The translations under genes and the position numbers were made by a program. DNA of 64,000 nucleotides from Alteromonas antoniana (GTDB lineage Bacteria > Pseudomonadota > Gammaproteobacteria > Enterobacterales > Alteromonadaceae): NCBI RefSeq assembly GCF_019249295.1, contig NZ_JAESDH010000004.1, forward strand, positions 124,001 to 188,000, in the 5' to 3' direction. Shown here in pieces: positions 28,202 to 36,613 of the stretch. The notes beneath the pieces are model-generated. The model saw nothing but the letters and a program-made list of their open reading frames with translations, was not told the origin of the DNA and did not search any database. Every line of letters begins with the position of its first letter. Within the stretch, counting starts at the first letter, position 1.

Positions 28202-28795
28202 TCAGGGCTGGGATATCCTGATCGTCTGCGTTGGGGTGACTATTGCATTTAAGGGGATATCCCACTGCATGACCGGAAGGGCATCAGCTTGCTGACAGTC
28301 ATGTGCCACACCAATCAGTAGCGGTCGGCGGGATAACCTGTCGAGGTTCGCCAGCGTGCGGTCGTAAAAGCCCCCTCCCATACCAAGCCTGTTTCCCTTG
28401 TTATCAAAGCCAACCAGCGGCATCAGAATAACCTGGTGCTCCGCCAGCAGTCGTACGCTCTGACAGCGTAACTCAGGTTCGGCGATCCCAAAGCGGTTTT
28501 TCTTCATAGGGGTATGCGGCGTGTAATCAAGAAACAACAGATGCTTGCCCGAAAAAGGGTGTAGTACAGGCAATGATGTTGCAACGTCTCTTGACTGCAG
28601 AAGTAAGATAAGTTCCCGCAATGACACTTCACCGTCGTTGTCCAGATAGGCGGCGACACGACGGGCATCTCGAAGCTCCGGCAGAGAAGATAGCCGGTGC
28701 GCAACATCTGCAGCGGCTTGTTGTTGCGCCTTTGCAGAAAGATTATTACGGGCTTCACGAAAGTGTTTTCGCCATTGTGCGCGGCTGGATGACAT
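28202..28795 (-). CDS. fau: 5-formyltetrahydrofolate cyclo-ligase
   Basis: A 197-residue enzyme (also named YgfA) that converts 5-formyl-THF to 5,10-methenyl-THF with ATP. The nucleotide/folate-binding motif NRLGMGGGFYDRTLANL is intact, as are the N-terminal basic helix (RKHFREARNNLS-like) and the C-terminal VITPTQ-type end. In E. coli this gene follows ssrS (6S RNA). Here ssrS is about 3.7 kb away and the hybrid kinase gene ends four bases before this start, so the two are likely co-transcribed. Confidence 0.95.
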   Translation of the reverse strand: MSSSRAQWRKHFREARNNLSAKAQQQAAADVAHRLSSLPELRDARRVAAYLDNDGEVSLRELILLLQSRDVATSLPVLHPFSGKHLLFLDYTPHTPMKKNRFGIAEPELRCQSVRLLAEHQVILMPLVGFDNKGNRLGMGGGFYDRTLANLDRLSRRPLLIGVAHDCQQADALPVMQWDIPLNAIVTPTQTIRISQP

Positions 28796-28798
28796 GCC

Positions 28799-30424
28799 TT
28801 ACTGCTCGTTGTTCAAATAAAAGTTCAGTGTACGTATTAAGTCTACCGTTTCAACGGGTTTGGTGAGCACGGCGTCCATCCCTGATGCAATCAGGGTATT
28901 TTTGTCGGTGATTACATCTGCGGTAAGTGCCACAACCGGCAATGACGGGAATTGCTTTTTTAGCTGCGTTGTTGCCTCTTTGCCGGAAATTCCTGGCAGG
29001 TTCAGGTCCATCAGTATCAGATCAGGCTGCTCGCTTTTAAGCCATTCTAAACAGGCTTCCCCGCTGTCGACGATAGCATGAGCGACCTCAAGCTTCTCAA
29101 GCAGCGCCTGAATGACGACCTGATTTATCTCATTATCTTCAACAACCAGCACAGTGGCGTTTGCACGCAGATTTACCTGTTGCACGAAGGCCGGACCATT
29201 TTCGTCAATTAGCGACGAGTTGTTCATTGATTTAACCGGCACATCGATCATCACAGTGGTGCCTTCATTGAGTTGGCTGGTAAGACGGATAGTGCCGTTC
29301 ATCAGTTCCAGCAGCTTTCGGGTGATCATTAATCCAAGCCCAGTGCCATCAAACTGCGAAGCGTTCTCCATGCGCTCAAAAGGTTGAAACAGGCGCTTCT
29401 GATCCTCTTCGCTTATGCCTATGCCGTCGTCCTTTACTACCAGTTTAAGCGTGTTGTCCCGAAAAAATATCTGGGCTCTGACATCCTTGCCTTTTTGCGT
29501 ATATTTTATCGCATTCGTCAGGATATTCAGTGCAACCTGAGCGAACTTGGTATCGTCCAGCTCAATGACGTCTGGTAGTGAGTCATCAATGTGCGTATGA
29601 AAATGGATATCGCGTTCCTGAGCCCGCACCCGGGTTAAAGAAAATAAATGCATAAAGAAGTCGCGAGTGCTGACCGGACGGGGCAATAACTTCATTTTAC
29701 CCGCTTCAATTTGTTTTACATCCAGTACCGAATTGACAATGTCCAGCAAGCGCTCTCCGCTCTGGCGGATATGTCCCAATGACTGTCGAAACATCACCGG
29801 CATGTTTTCGGCTTGGGCTTCCTGTTCAAGTAGTCTGGAGAAGGTGTTAATGGCATTAAGCGGCGTGCGAACTTCATGACTGACGTAGGACAAAAAGTCT
29901 GATTTAAACTGATTGGTGCGTTTTAGCTCAAGGTTCTTGCGACGAAGCTCAAGATGCGCAACGACCGAGTGACTCAGCGTGGTTAACGCCTGTTTTTGTA
30001 ACTCGGTCAGCTTCTGGGGTTTATCGCTGATGGTGCAGAGTGTGCCAATGGCGAGGCCTGAAGGCGTAACCAAAGGCGCCCCTGCATATGCACGGATATT
30101 GGGAGCGCCGGTGACAAGTGGGTTGTCTTCAAAGCGGGGATCATCAAGGGTATCTGGCACTTCAAACACTTCATCCTGCAATATCGCGTGGGCGCAGAAT
30201 GCAATATTCCGCGAGGTCTCACTTGCGTCCAGCCCGACTTTGGATTTAAACCACTGGCGGTCAGGATCAACCAGGCTTATCAGCGCAATGGGGCTTTCGC
30301 AAATCTGTGAGGCAAGTGCTGTAATTTCGTCGAACAGTGCCTCAGCCTCTGTATCCAGAATGTCGTAGCTCAGCAATTCTGCAAGGCGCTGCTCTTCATT
30401 ATCAGGAATTGGGGCTGATTGCAT
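28799..30424 (-). CDS. GAF-domain hybrid sensor histidine kinase with receiver domain
   Basis: A 541-residue soluble hybrid kinase. A GAF domain spans about 20-160 (AFCAHAILQDEVFEVPDTL, AGAPLVTPSGLAIGTLC), the HisKA dimerisation domain carries the phosphorylated His183 in SYVSHEVRTPLNA, the ATPase domain follows (N box LNILTNAIKYT, G boxes DDGIGIS and GTGLGL), and a receiver domain ends the protein with phosphoacceptor Asp473 in LILMDLNLPG. There is no membrane segment and no HPt domain, so a separate phosphotransfer partner would be needed. The signal is unknown. It sits just upstream of fau, where ssrS lies in related genomes. Confidence 0.93.
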   Translation of the reverse strand: MQSAPIPDNEEQRLAELLSYDILDTEAEALFDEITALASQICESPIALISLVDPDRQWFKSKVGLDASETSRNIAFCAHAILQDEVFEVPDTLDDPRFEDNPLVTGAPNIRAYAGAPLVTPSGLAIGTLCTISDKPQKLTELQKQALTTLSHSVVAHLELRRKNLELKRTNQFKSDFLSYVSHEVRTPLNAINTFSRLLEQEAQAENMPVMFRQSLGHIRQSGERLLDIVNSVLDVKQIEAGKMKLLPRPVSTRDFFMHLFSLTRVRAQERDIHFHTHIDDSLPDVIELDDTKFAQVALNILTNAIKYTQKGKDVRAQIFFRDNTLKLVVKDDGIGISEEDQKRLFQPFERMENASQFDGTGLGLMITRKLLELMNGTIRLTSQLNEGTTVMIDVPVKSMNNSSLIDENGPAFVQQVNLRANATVLVVEDNEINQVVIQALLEKLEVAHAIVDSGEACLEWLKSEQPDLILMDLNLPGISGKEATTQLKKQFPSLPVVALTADVITDKNTLIASGMDAVLTKPVETVDLIRTLNFYLNNEQ

Positions 30425-30559
30425 ACCGCTGAACCTCCCTTGTTGTCGTTCATAGACTGCACATCAGTCTGGCAAATGGCTGCGCTAACTGCATCATGGT
30501 TAGGCCAGGCGTGCTGAACTTCGGGGTACCAATTTTGTGTATCCGCGAAATTTTTGCAT

Positions 30560-30585
30560 AAAAAAAGGGCCTCTGGCCCTTTTTC
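30560..30585 (-). terminator. Intrinsic terminator of the ssrS-rbsK-hydrolase unit
   Basis: AAAAAAGGGCC-TCT-GGCCCTTTTTC, 20 bases past the nucleoside hydrolase stop. On the minus strand the stem runs into a T-run. Confidence 0.9.
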
Positions 30586-30604
30586 TACACGCAGAGCTTA
30601 TCGT

Positions 30605-31546
30605 CTACAAAGCATAAGTATCAATGAATAATTGTTCCAGCTTTGCGTGATCAACTTTTGTGGCAACCTTGATGGTATTCGCTTCATTCCATAGCGGACT
30701 TGGCGTTGTACCCGCCGGTGCTACCACTGTCTGTCCGCGATCAAGCGGCCCTGTGCCAACACGAACATGACCTTCTGTCAGCTCGAATAATTCCGGCTGT
30801 ATTAGGTGCGCAATAGGGAACGCATCATGGAAAAAGCACACTCTGTCGTCACGGTTTTGAGAATAAAAATCCATGTAAAACTGTGCGGTTTCCTGTACGA
30901 AGCTACCCAGTTTCGGGTTTTTCTCAGCCAGCACGTCAACGAACGTCGGCGCAAACGGCACATAATTGGTAACATCTAAACCAAACATCGTCAGGTCCCA
31001 GTCAGCCGCGAACACAATTTCTGCAGCGTGCGCATCGTTCCAGATATTGGCTTCTGCCACAGGTGTGACGTTGCCACGCACAAACGCGGCGCCGCCCATA
31101 ATGCTGACACCCTTGACCAGTTTAGGAAGTTCGGGCTCGAGGCGAAGTGCGAGTGCCAGGTTGCCTAACGGACCAATAGCAACCAGCGTGATTTCGCCAG
31201 GGTATTTGCGCGCCATATCCACAATGAACTGTGCGGAGCTGCGAGGATCCAGTTCACGCTTTGGCGCTTCTGGTTTGATATGGCCGAAACCGTAATCACC
31301 ATGTACGAAGTGTGCATAGGTTGATTCTGGTCCTACCCATGGCATGCCAACACCTTTGGTTACCGGAATGTTCTTATCTGCAATTTCGCAAAGTGTCAGC
31401 GCGTTTTGTGCTGACATGGAAACCGGCACGTTACCAAAAACCGTGGTCAGGCCGAGAACCTCAATGTCTGGTGCCTGAAAGGCAAAAAAGATAGCCATGG
31501 CATCATCGATACCCGGATCTGTATCAAGAATTATTTTGTGTGTCAT
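30605..31546 (-). CDS. Nucleoside hydrolase (IunH/RihA family)
   Basis: A 313-residue N-ribosyl hydrolase that splits ribonucleosides into base and ribose. The calcium-binding N-terminal motif ILDTDPGIDDAMAI is intact, with further family blocks GLTTVFGNV, HGDYGFG, VAIGPLGNLALAL and FHDAFP. Base preference cannot be read from sequence alone. No signal peptide, so it is cytoplasmic. It lies 21 bases after ribokinase, forming a clear ribose-salvage pair: the ribose released here is the RbsK substrate. Confidence 0.93.
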   Translation of the reverse strand: MTHKIILDTDPGIDDAMAIFFAFQAPDIEVLGLTTVFGNVPVSMSAQNALTLCEIADKNIPVTKGVGMPWVGPESTYAHFVHGDYGFGHIKPEAPKRELDPRSSAQFIVDMARKYPGEITLVAIGPLGNLALALRLEPELPKLVKGVSIMGGAAFVRGNVTPVAEANIWNDAHAAEIVFAADWDLTMFGLDVTNYVPFAPTFVDVLAEKNPKLGSFVQETAQFYMDFYSQNRDDRVCFFHDAFPIAHLIQPELFELTEGHVRVGTGPLDRGQTVVAPAGTTPSPLWNEANTIKVATKVDHAKLEQLFIDTYAL

Positions 31547-31567
31547 AAGAATCTCTTGCTGTCCTCG

Positions 31568-32464
31568 TTAACTGCCGTGCTTTGCAAGAAAGCGGTCAAC
31601 TTCCTGTTGTGTCGGGATGGATTGCGCAGCGCCTTCGCGGGTTACCGCAATAGCTGACGCGGCGCAGCCACGTTTCAGTGCCTGTCTGGCGTCGGTATGA
31701 TTGCAGTACGCCGATAAAAAGTACCCAATAAACGTATCGCCGGCAGCAGTCGTGTCGATAGCGTCCACGACAAAAGCGTCTACCTGAATGGTACCTTCTT
31801 TACGCAGCATCAGTACGCCAGCTTTCCCCAACGTAATAATGACTTCGGCATGCTGCCAGTGTTCAGTAAAGTAGCTGATAATGTTATCCAGCTCACTTTC
31901 GCCGGTAATCTCCGCCGCCTCCGTTTCGTTGACAATCAACAAATCCACGCAGTCAAGCGGCAGTGATTTCACCGACTCGCTCATCGGTGCCGGATTGAAT
32001 GCCACCTTCAGCTGTTTCTCTTTAGCTTGGGTGAGCACATCGGCAATGCTGCTGGTTTCGTTTTGGGTAAGCACCCAGTCAGACGAGCTGGTGTCACTTA
32101 GTGCGTAGCGGACCGTTTCAGACGTAATGGTCTGATTCGCGCCACCAAATAGCACAATCGCGTTTTCACCACTGGGGGTGACCTGAATGATAGCGTGGCC
32201 TGATGGCGTGTCGTTACATTTAACGCCCCGGCAATCCACACCTTTTTTGATTAGAAACTGCTTAAACGCAGCATCGTTTTCGTGAATGCTGCCTACGTGG
32301 CGTACATCGGCGCCAGCCTGAGCCAGAGCAATCGACTGATTAGCACCTTTGCCACCCAGCAATTGCTGATAGTCAGTAGAGGCAAGTGTTTCACCAGGCT
32401 TCACAAAATGCTCAACCTGATAAACGTGATCGATATTTATCGAACCAAAATTTATTATCGCCAT
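31568..32464 (-). CDS. rbsK: Ribokinase
   Basis: A 298-residue PfkB-family sugar kinase that phosphorylates D-ribose at O5. Features: GSINIDHVYQVEHFVKPGET at the start, GGKGANQSIALAQAGADV, and the catalytic motif DTTAAGDTFIGYFLSAY with the Asp base (the family more often reads DTTGAGD or DTVAAGD). Start codon follows GAAGAAGAA. Its start is only 21 bases beyond the 3' end of the 6S RNA gene, so it may be transcribed by read-through from the ssrS promoter, as fau is in E. coli. No rbs transporter genes are nearby. Confidence 0.95.
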   Translation of the reverse strand: MAIINFGSINIDHVYQVEHFVKPGETLASTDYQQLLGGKGANQSIALAQAGADVRHVGSIHENDAAFKQFLIKKGVDCRGVKCNDTPSGHAIIQVTPSGENAIVLFGGANQTITSETVRYALSDTSSSDWVLTQNETSSIADVLTQAKEKQLKVAFNPAPMSESVKSLPLDCVDLLIVNETEAAEITGESELDNIISYFTEHWQHAEVIITLGKAGVLMLRKEGTIQVDAFVVDAIDTTAAGDTFIGYFLSAYCNHTDARQALKRGCAASAIAVTREGAAQSIPTQQEVDRFLAKHGS

Positions 32465-32485
32465 TTCTTCTTCCGTCGAAAGAGG

Positions 32486-32671
32486 GCGCCTTCCGGAATA
32501 CCGCTGTTCATTGTTCGCCCGTGAACCGAAAAGTTCAGGGCGGAAGAATCGCCGTAACCGTAGGCTTCTCGGTACAAATGCCGAGCTTGCACAATAGTTA
32601 CGATCTCAACTTCCTAATGGTAAAGCATCGGCCAGGGACATGAATGAACTGGCAAATATCCCAGAAGGCAT
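32486..32671 (-). ncRNA. ssrS: 6S RNA
   Basis: About 186 bases, close to the 184 of E. coli 6S RNA. The regulator mimics an open promoter and binds sigma-70 RNA polymerase. Read on the minus strand, blocks matching E. coli include TCTGGGAT near the 5' end, GTCCCTGGCCGATGC (E. coli GTCCCCTGAGCCGATAT), GCTCGGCATTTGTACCGAGA followed by AGCCT (E. coli GCTCGGTCCGTCCGAGAAGCCT), and the 3' region CGGTATTCCGG. The ends pair as a closing stem: GCCTTCTGGGATA with TATTCCGGAAGGC. A promoter lies just upstream and ribokinase just downstream. Confidence 0.93.
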
Positions 32672-32675
32672 TGTT

Positions 32676-32704
32676 ATAATGCGTAACGCAACAGGGTATA
32701 ACAA
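32676..32704 (-). promoter_or_regulatory. Sigma-70 promoter of ssrS
   Basis: On the minus strand, TTGTTA (32704-32699), a 17-base spacer, then CATTAT (32681-32676), placing the start near the G at 32669, which begins the predicted closing stem of 6S RNA. Confidence 0.65.
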
Positions 32705-33459
32705 ACGCTGTCGACGGTGAAGTAGATCACCATAAACGACAAGCGACAACCAATTTCATACGATGTTGCGAAATGTGAGAAGCTACTGCTTCAATTTTTG
32801 ACCAAATGGTCAGGATTAGTATCGCTGTAGCAGCTACACATTACAAGACCTGATGGTATAAGGATGGTGTAAAGTCGATAGCTAAACACTGTCCCTACAG
32901 AAATGTCCTTATTGAAGGTGTGATCTTAAAGCATCCGGGAAGGTTGTGCCAACCCCGAAAGAACAAATAATCAGAGCCTTTGCTTATATGACAGGGTCAA
33001 TTGATCTTTGGTGTTCATTTTCGCAGCGAATTGTTTGCAATTCAGATTAGGCAGCAGCCACGCAGTATAGCCACTCTATATATTGGGCGATATTATCATA
33101 GTCTGGTAATCGGGCGATAACCTGCAAACCTACGCTGCCCATCCTAAGCGCATCTTCCCTGGCTCAGCATGTGCTTAGAGGGCGCATTGACCGTGCTCCA
33201 AAGACCATTCGGGCCAGGACATGTGTATCAGAACACCTGATCGAAATACCGCTACGCCGGTATTCATTGACAATTTACACGACTGATGAGGATGCAGTTG
33301 CAGCGGGGACGTTAGCTGATGCTTCTCACCTGCAGTGGGGCAGGTGAGGTATTGTGCTACCTGCTTTATGCTCGACAATGCAGCAGTGCTGCCGGATGCA
33401 GATAGGTTTTCAACACCGTCTTTGATACCATACTGACAAATGACCTGAGGATGTATTGT
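32705..33459. other. Long non-coding stretch between ssrS and ygfB
   Basis: No supported gene in about 750 bases. In enterobacteria and many relatives zapA lies here, divergent from ygfB; no ZapA-like frame is visible on either strand. A stem-loop (CTCACCTGC/GCAGGTGAG, 33326-33349) is the only clear structure. The ygfB promoter must be near the right end. Confidence 0.5.
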
Positions 33460-34026
33460 GTGGAAAATTTCCTTGATTACGATGGTGTAACTAACCGTTT
33501 GTCACAGCAGGGCGTGAAAGTTGACGCTGCTGAAATTCACGGCATATTGTGCGGCATGATGGCTGGTGGTATGTCGATTACCGATCAAAAGTGGTTAGAT
33601 GCGCTCAGCGACACCACGAATTCTGGCGACCCTTTTAACCAGGAGGCTGAGCAGTTACTTACCAGTCTTTTTAATCAGACCGGTCAACAGTTACTGGAAG
33701 CTGAGTTTGCGCTGCAGCTGATGCTGCCTGATGACAAAGCGCCTATTAACGACAGGGGCGCCGCACTGATAAGCTGGGTACAGGGCTTTATGTTGGGCTT
33801 TGGCTTATATCAACAAGATTTGATGCAGTGTTCTGACGATGTTCGTGAAGCATTACAGGATTTTGCGGATATCGCCCGTATGGAAGAGCCGATGACCGAA
33901 GATGAAGAGTCAGAGCGCGCGCTGGACGAAGTTATCGAATATGTGAAAATTTCGGCTTTGCTTTGCTACAGCGAGTTGGGGCAGTCGTTACTCGAAGACC
34001 AGCCAGGGAAACCATCGGTACATTAA
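33460..34026 (+). CDS. ygfB: YgfB/UPF0149 (YecA-like) family protein
   Basis: A 188-residue helical protein of the UPF0149 family: DAAEIHGILCGMMAGG near the N-terminus, WVQGFMLGFGLYQQD in the middle and an acidic C-terminal region. In other gammaproteobacteria ygfB heads the pepP-ubiH-ubiI operon, as here. GAGG directly abuts the ATG at 33451, leaving no spacing, so the in-frame GTG at 33460, nine bases away, is the more likely start; the ATG would add three residues. In Pseudomonas YgfB influences ampD expression, but nothing here shows that link. Confidence 0.88.
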   Translation: MENFLDYDGVTNRLSQQGVKVDAAEIHGILCGMMAGGMSITDQKWLDALSDTTNSGDPFNQEAEQLLTSLFNQTGQQLLEAEFALQLMLPDDKAPINDRGAALISWVQGFMLGFGLYQQDLMQCSDDVREALQDFADIARMEEPMTEDEESERALDEVIEYVKISALLCYSELGQSLLEDQPGKPSVH

Positions 34027-34042
34027 TCGCGAAAGGACAGTT

Positions 34043-35356
34043 ATGATCAGTCAGCAGGAATTTACGACCCGACAAGACCGCCTTCTGGCGCAATGTCGCC
34101 CGTACAGTATTTGTCTGGTCCCGGCCGCATCGCTGGTCACACGTAGCCGTGATACCGAATATGTGTTTCGCCAGCACAGTGACTTCTGGTATCTCACCGG
34201 ATTTAACGAGCCTGATACCTGGCTGGTATTGTCAAATCATCCGCGTTATCAGTCGAATTTTCGCGCCATGGTGTGTCAGGGCAAAGATCCTGAAGCCGAA
34301 ATCTGGCAGGGACGTCGTCTGGGGGCTGAGGAAGCGCTGAATCAGTTTGGTCTGGACGAGGCCTGCGAGCTTGAGCAGCTGCCACAAGCACTGCATGAAT
34401 GGATAAACGGGCATAAGCATGTGTATTTCGCGCAGGGTGAATTTGCACAGGCTGACGAGGCCGTTTTTGCTGTTCTGGACATGCTCAGAACGGCGCCAAA
34501 AGAAAATCTTGCACCGCTTTCTATTGAGGATGTGAGGCCAATTTTACATGAAATGCGTGTGTTTAAATCGGCCTGTGAAGTTGCCGTTATGCGCGCAGCG
34601 GCGCAGATTACGGCCTCAGCGCACAAGCGCGCCATGCAGTTTGCGCATCCTGGTTGTTATGAGTATCAGCTTGAAGCTGAACTGCATCACGAATTTGCAA
34701 TGGCGGGTGCGCGCTCGCCGGCTTACGGCACTATAGTAGGAAGTGGCCGGAATGCCTGCATTCTTCATTACACCGAGAACAATGCACAAGTAAATGACGG
34801 CGATTTGATCCTGATCGATGCCGGCGCCGAATTTCAGGGGTATGCTGCTGATATTACCCGTACCTTTCCGGTGAACGGTAAATTTACTGCGCCTCAGAAA
34901 GATATCTACTCACTGGTATTGAAAGTGCAGGAAAGTGTCCTTGCCATGGTGGGGCCGGGTGTCACGCTGAATGAGCTGATGCATCACAGCGCGGAGGTGA
35001 TAACCGACGGGCTGATTACGCTAGGCATTCTCAAAGGCGCGGTGAGTGAAAACCTGGAATCGCAGTCATGGCGGCAGTTTTACATGCACGGTCTGGGGCA
35101 CTATCTCGGATTAGATGTTCACGATGTGGGCGATTACAAAATTAATGGCAAAGACCGCCCGCTTAAGCCCGGCATGGTCATCACCATCGAGCCCGGAATC
35201 TATCTGCCGGAAAACACTGATATCCCAGAGCAGTATAAAGGTATCGGTGTGCGGATTGAGGACGACGTGGTGATCACGGCGACCGGCGTAGATATTTTAA
35301 CCGCCGATGTACCCAAACAAATTGAAGAAATCGAAGCGTTAATGGAGCGTCAGTAA
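34043..35356 (+). CDS. pepP: Xaa-Pro aminopeptidase PepP (M24B)
   Basis: A 437-residue dimetal peptidase that removes N-terminal residues preceding proline. An N-terminal creatinase-like domain (about 1-170, with FRQHSDFWYLTGFNEPD) is followed by the pita-bread fold. Metal ligands: Asp in LIDAGAEFQGYAADITRTFP (two), His in HGLGHYLGLDVHD, Glu in TIEPGIYLP and Glu in GVRIEDDVV. Length matches E. coli PepP. Cytoplasmic. Starts 16 bases after ygfB, and ubiH begins two bases after its stop. Confidence 0.96.
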   Translation: MISQQEFTTRQDRLLAQCRPYSICLVPAASLVTRSRDTEYVFRQHSDFWYLTGFNEPDTWLVLSNHPRYQSNFRAMVCQGKDPEAEIWQGRRLGAEEALNQFGLDEACELEQLPQALHEWINGHKHVYFAQGEFAQADEAVFAVLDMLRTAPKENLAPLSIEDVRPILHEMRVFKSACEVAVMRAAAQITASAHKRAMQFAHPGCYEYQLEAELHHEFAMAGARSPAYGTIVGSGRNACILHYTENNAQVNDGDLILIDAGAEFQGYAADITRTFPVNGKFTAPQKDIYSLVLKVQESVLAMVGPGVTLNELMHHSAEVITDGLITLGILKGAVSENLESQSWRQFYMHGLGHYLGLDVHDVGDYKINGKDRPLKPGMVITIEPGIYLPENTDIPEQYKGIGVRIEDDVVITATGVDILTADVPKQIEEIEALMERQ

Positions 35357-35358
35357 AC

Positions 35359-36579
35359 GTGGATACCAAGGATGTAGTGATAGTCGGAGGCGGCGTCGTT
35401 GGCTCGGTGCTTGCTGCGGGGCTGCTGGCAAAAACGCCGTTCAACGTCACATTGATTGATGCCCATGATCCTGCAGATGCCAGCCCCGCCCCGGGCTTTG
35501 ATAACCGGGTGATTGCACTGTCCAGACGCACTGTGAATGAGCTTGCTGCGCTTGGCATTGACTTAGCCCCTGCCTCTCCTGAGCCAATAAAACACATACA
35601 AGTGACAGATAAAGGGGCTGCAGGTTTATGCGAACTGACAGCGGAAGATTACAGGGTACCGGCGTTCGGTCAGGTTGTCTCGTTATCAGCTCTGGGTGAA
35701 CTCCTGCCGTCTTTTCTGGATAATCCCCGCTTTACCCACGTTGCTCCGGATACGGTCTCTACGCTGACTCAACATCAAGACAAGGTATCGCTGGCGCTGA
35801 CAAGCGGTGGCGAGGTTTCCGCCGACCTCTGCATACTTGCTGATGGCGGACGCTCCGGCTTGTCTGAACAGGCAGGCTTTACCCGTGAACAGTCTCCGTA
35901 TGGACAAAGTGCCATTATCTGTAATGTGCAAACCAGCGAACCGCATTCTGGAAATGCCTTTGAGCGTTTTACCGAACAGGGGCCACTGGCGTTTTTGCCT
36001 TATCAGGCCGACTTTGGTGACCAGACTGTTAAAGGACATGGTTTTTCCGTGGTGTGGACCGTAGCGAGTGAGCAACTCGACGAACTTATGACCTTGTCCG
36101 ACTCGCGCTTTATAGACGCACTTCAGCAGGCCTTCGGTTACCGTCAGGGCCGGATCATGGAGGTGGGGCCTCGCGACGCCTATCCGCTTATTCTCAACAC
36201 CACGCGCGAACTAATCACCCACCGTTGTGTGGTAGTAGGCAACAGCGCGCAAACGCTACATCCTATAGCCGGACAAGGCTTTAATCTGGGGCTGAGGGAT
36301 GTTACGGGGCTGATCAACAGTGTGATGGAAGCAGAAGATCCGGGCTTATATCGCGTGCTTGATCGCTACCGACACTGCCGGGAAGGCGACAGACGAGCTA
36401 CGGTAAAGCTCACAGACACCTTGGTTCGTACGTTTTCAAACCGTTACTTTCCGTTGCAGGCCGGACGTAACCTCGGCCTGTTGACGCTGGATTTACTGCC
36501 CGCTCTGAGTCAGGAGTTTGTGCGACTTACTACCGGTTATGGCCGTCAAACCGAGCGCGGATCCGTAGTTAACGGATAG
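35359..36579 (+). CDS. ubiH: 2-octaprenyl-6-methoxyphenyl hydroxylase UbiH
   Basis: A 406-residue FAD monooxygenase that hydroxylates the ubiquinone ring. FAD motif VIVGGGVVGSVLAAGLL is at the N-terminus, DNRVIALSRRTV follows, and the second flavin motif is GNSAQTLHPIAGQGFNLGLRD, with Asn-Ser in place of the commoner Asp-Ala (GDAAH) but keeping HPIAGQG. The start is a GTG two bases after the pepP stop. Operon with ygfB, pepP and ubiI. Confidence 0.92.
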   Translation: MDTKDVVIVGGGVVGSVLAAGLLAKTPFNVTLIDAHDPADASPAPGFDNRVIALSRRTVNELAALGIDLAPASPEPIKHIQVTDKGAAGLCELTAEDYRVPAFGQVVSLSALGELLPSFLDNPRFTHVAPDTVSTLTQHQDKVSLALTSGGEVSADLCILADGGRSGLSEQAGFTREQSPYGQSAIICNVQTSEPHSGNAFERFTEQGPLAFLPYQADFGDQTVKGHGFSVVWTVASEQLDELMTLSDSRFIDALQQAFGYRQGRIMEVGPRDAYPLILNTTRELITHRCVVVGNSAQTLHPIAGQGFNLGLRDVTGLINSVMEAEDPGLYRVLDRYRHCREGDRRATVKLTDTLVRTFSNRYFPLQAGRNLGLLTLDLLPALSQEFVRLTTGYGRQTERGSVVNG

Positions 36580-36613
36580 CCACTTAACATACAACAGTGA
36601 AGTAAAACCCATT

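Noticed and set aside
33175..33378. 67-residue minus-strand frame in the place where zapA would be
   Set aside because: Sequence bears no resemblance to ZapA and has no good ribosome site; treated as chance.
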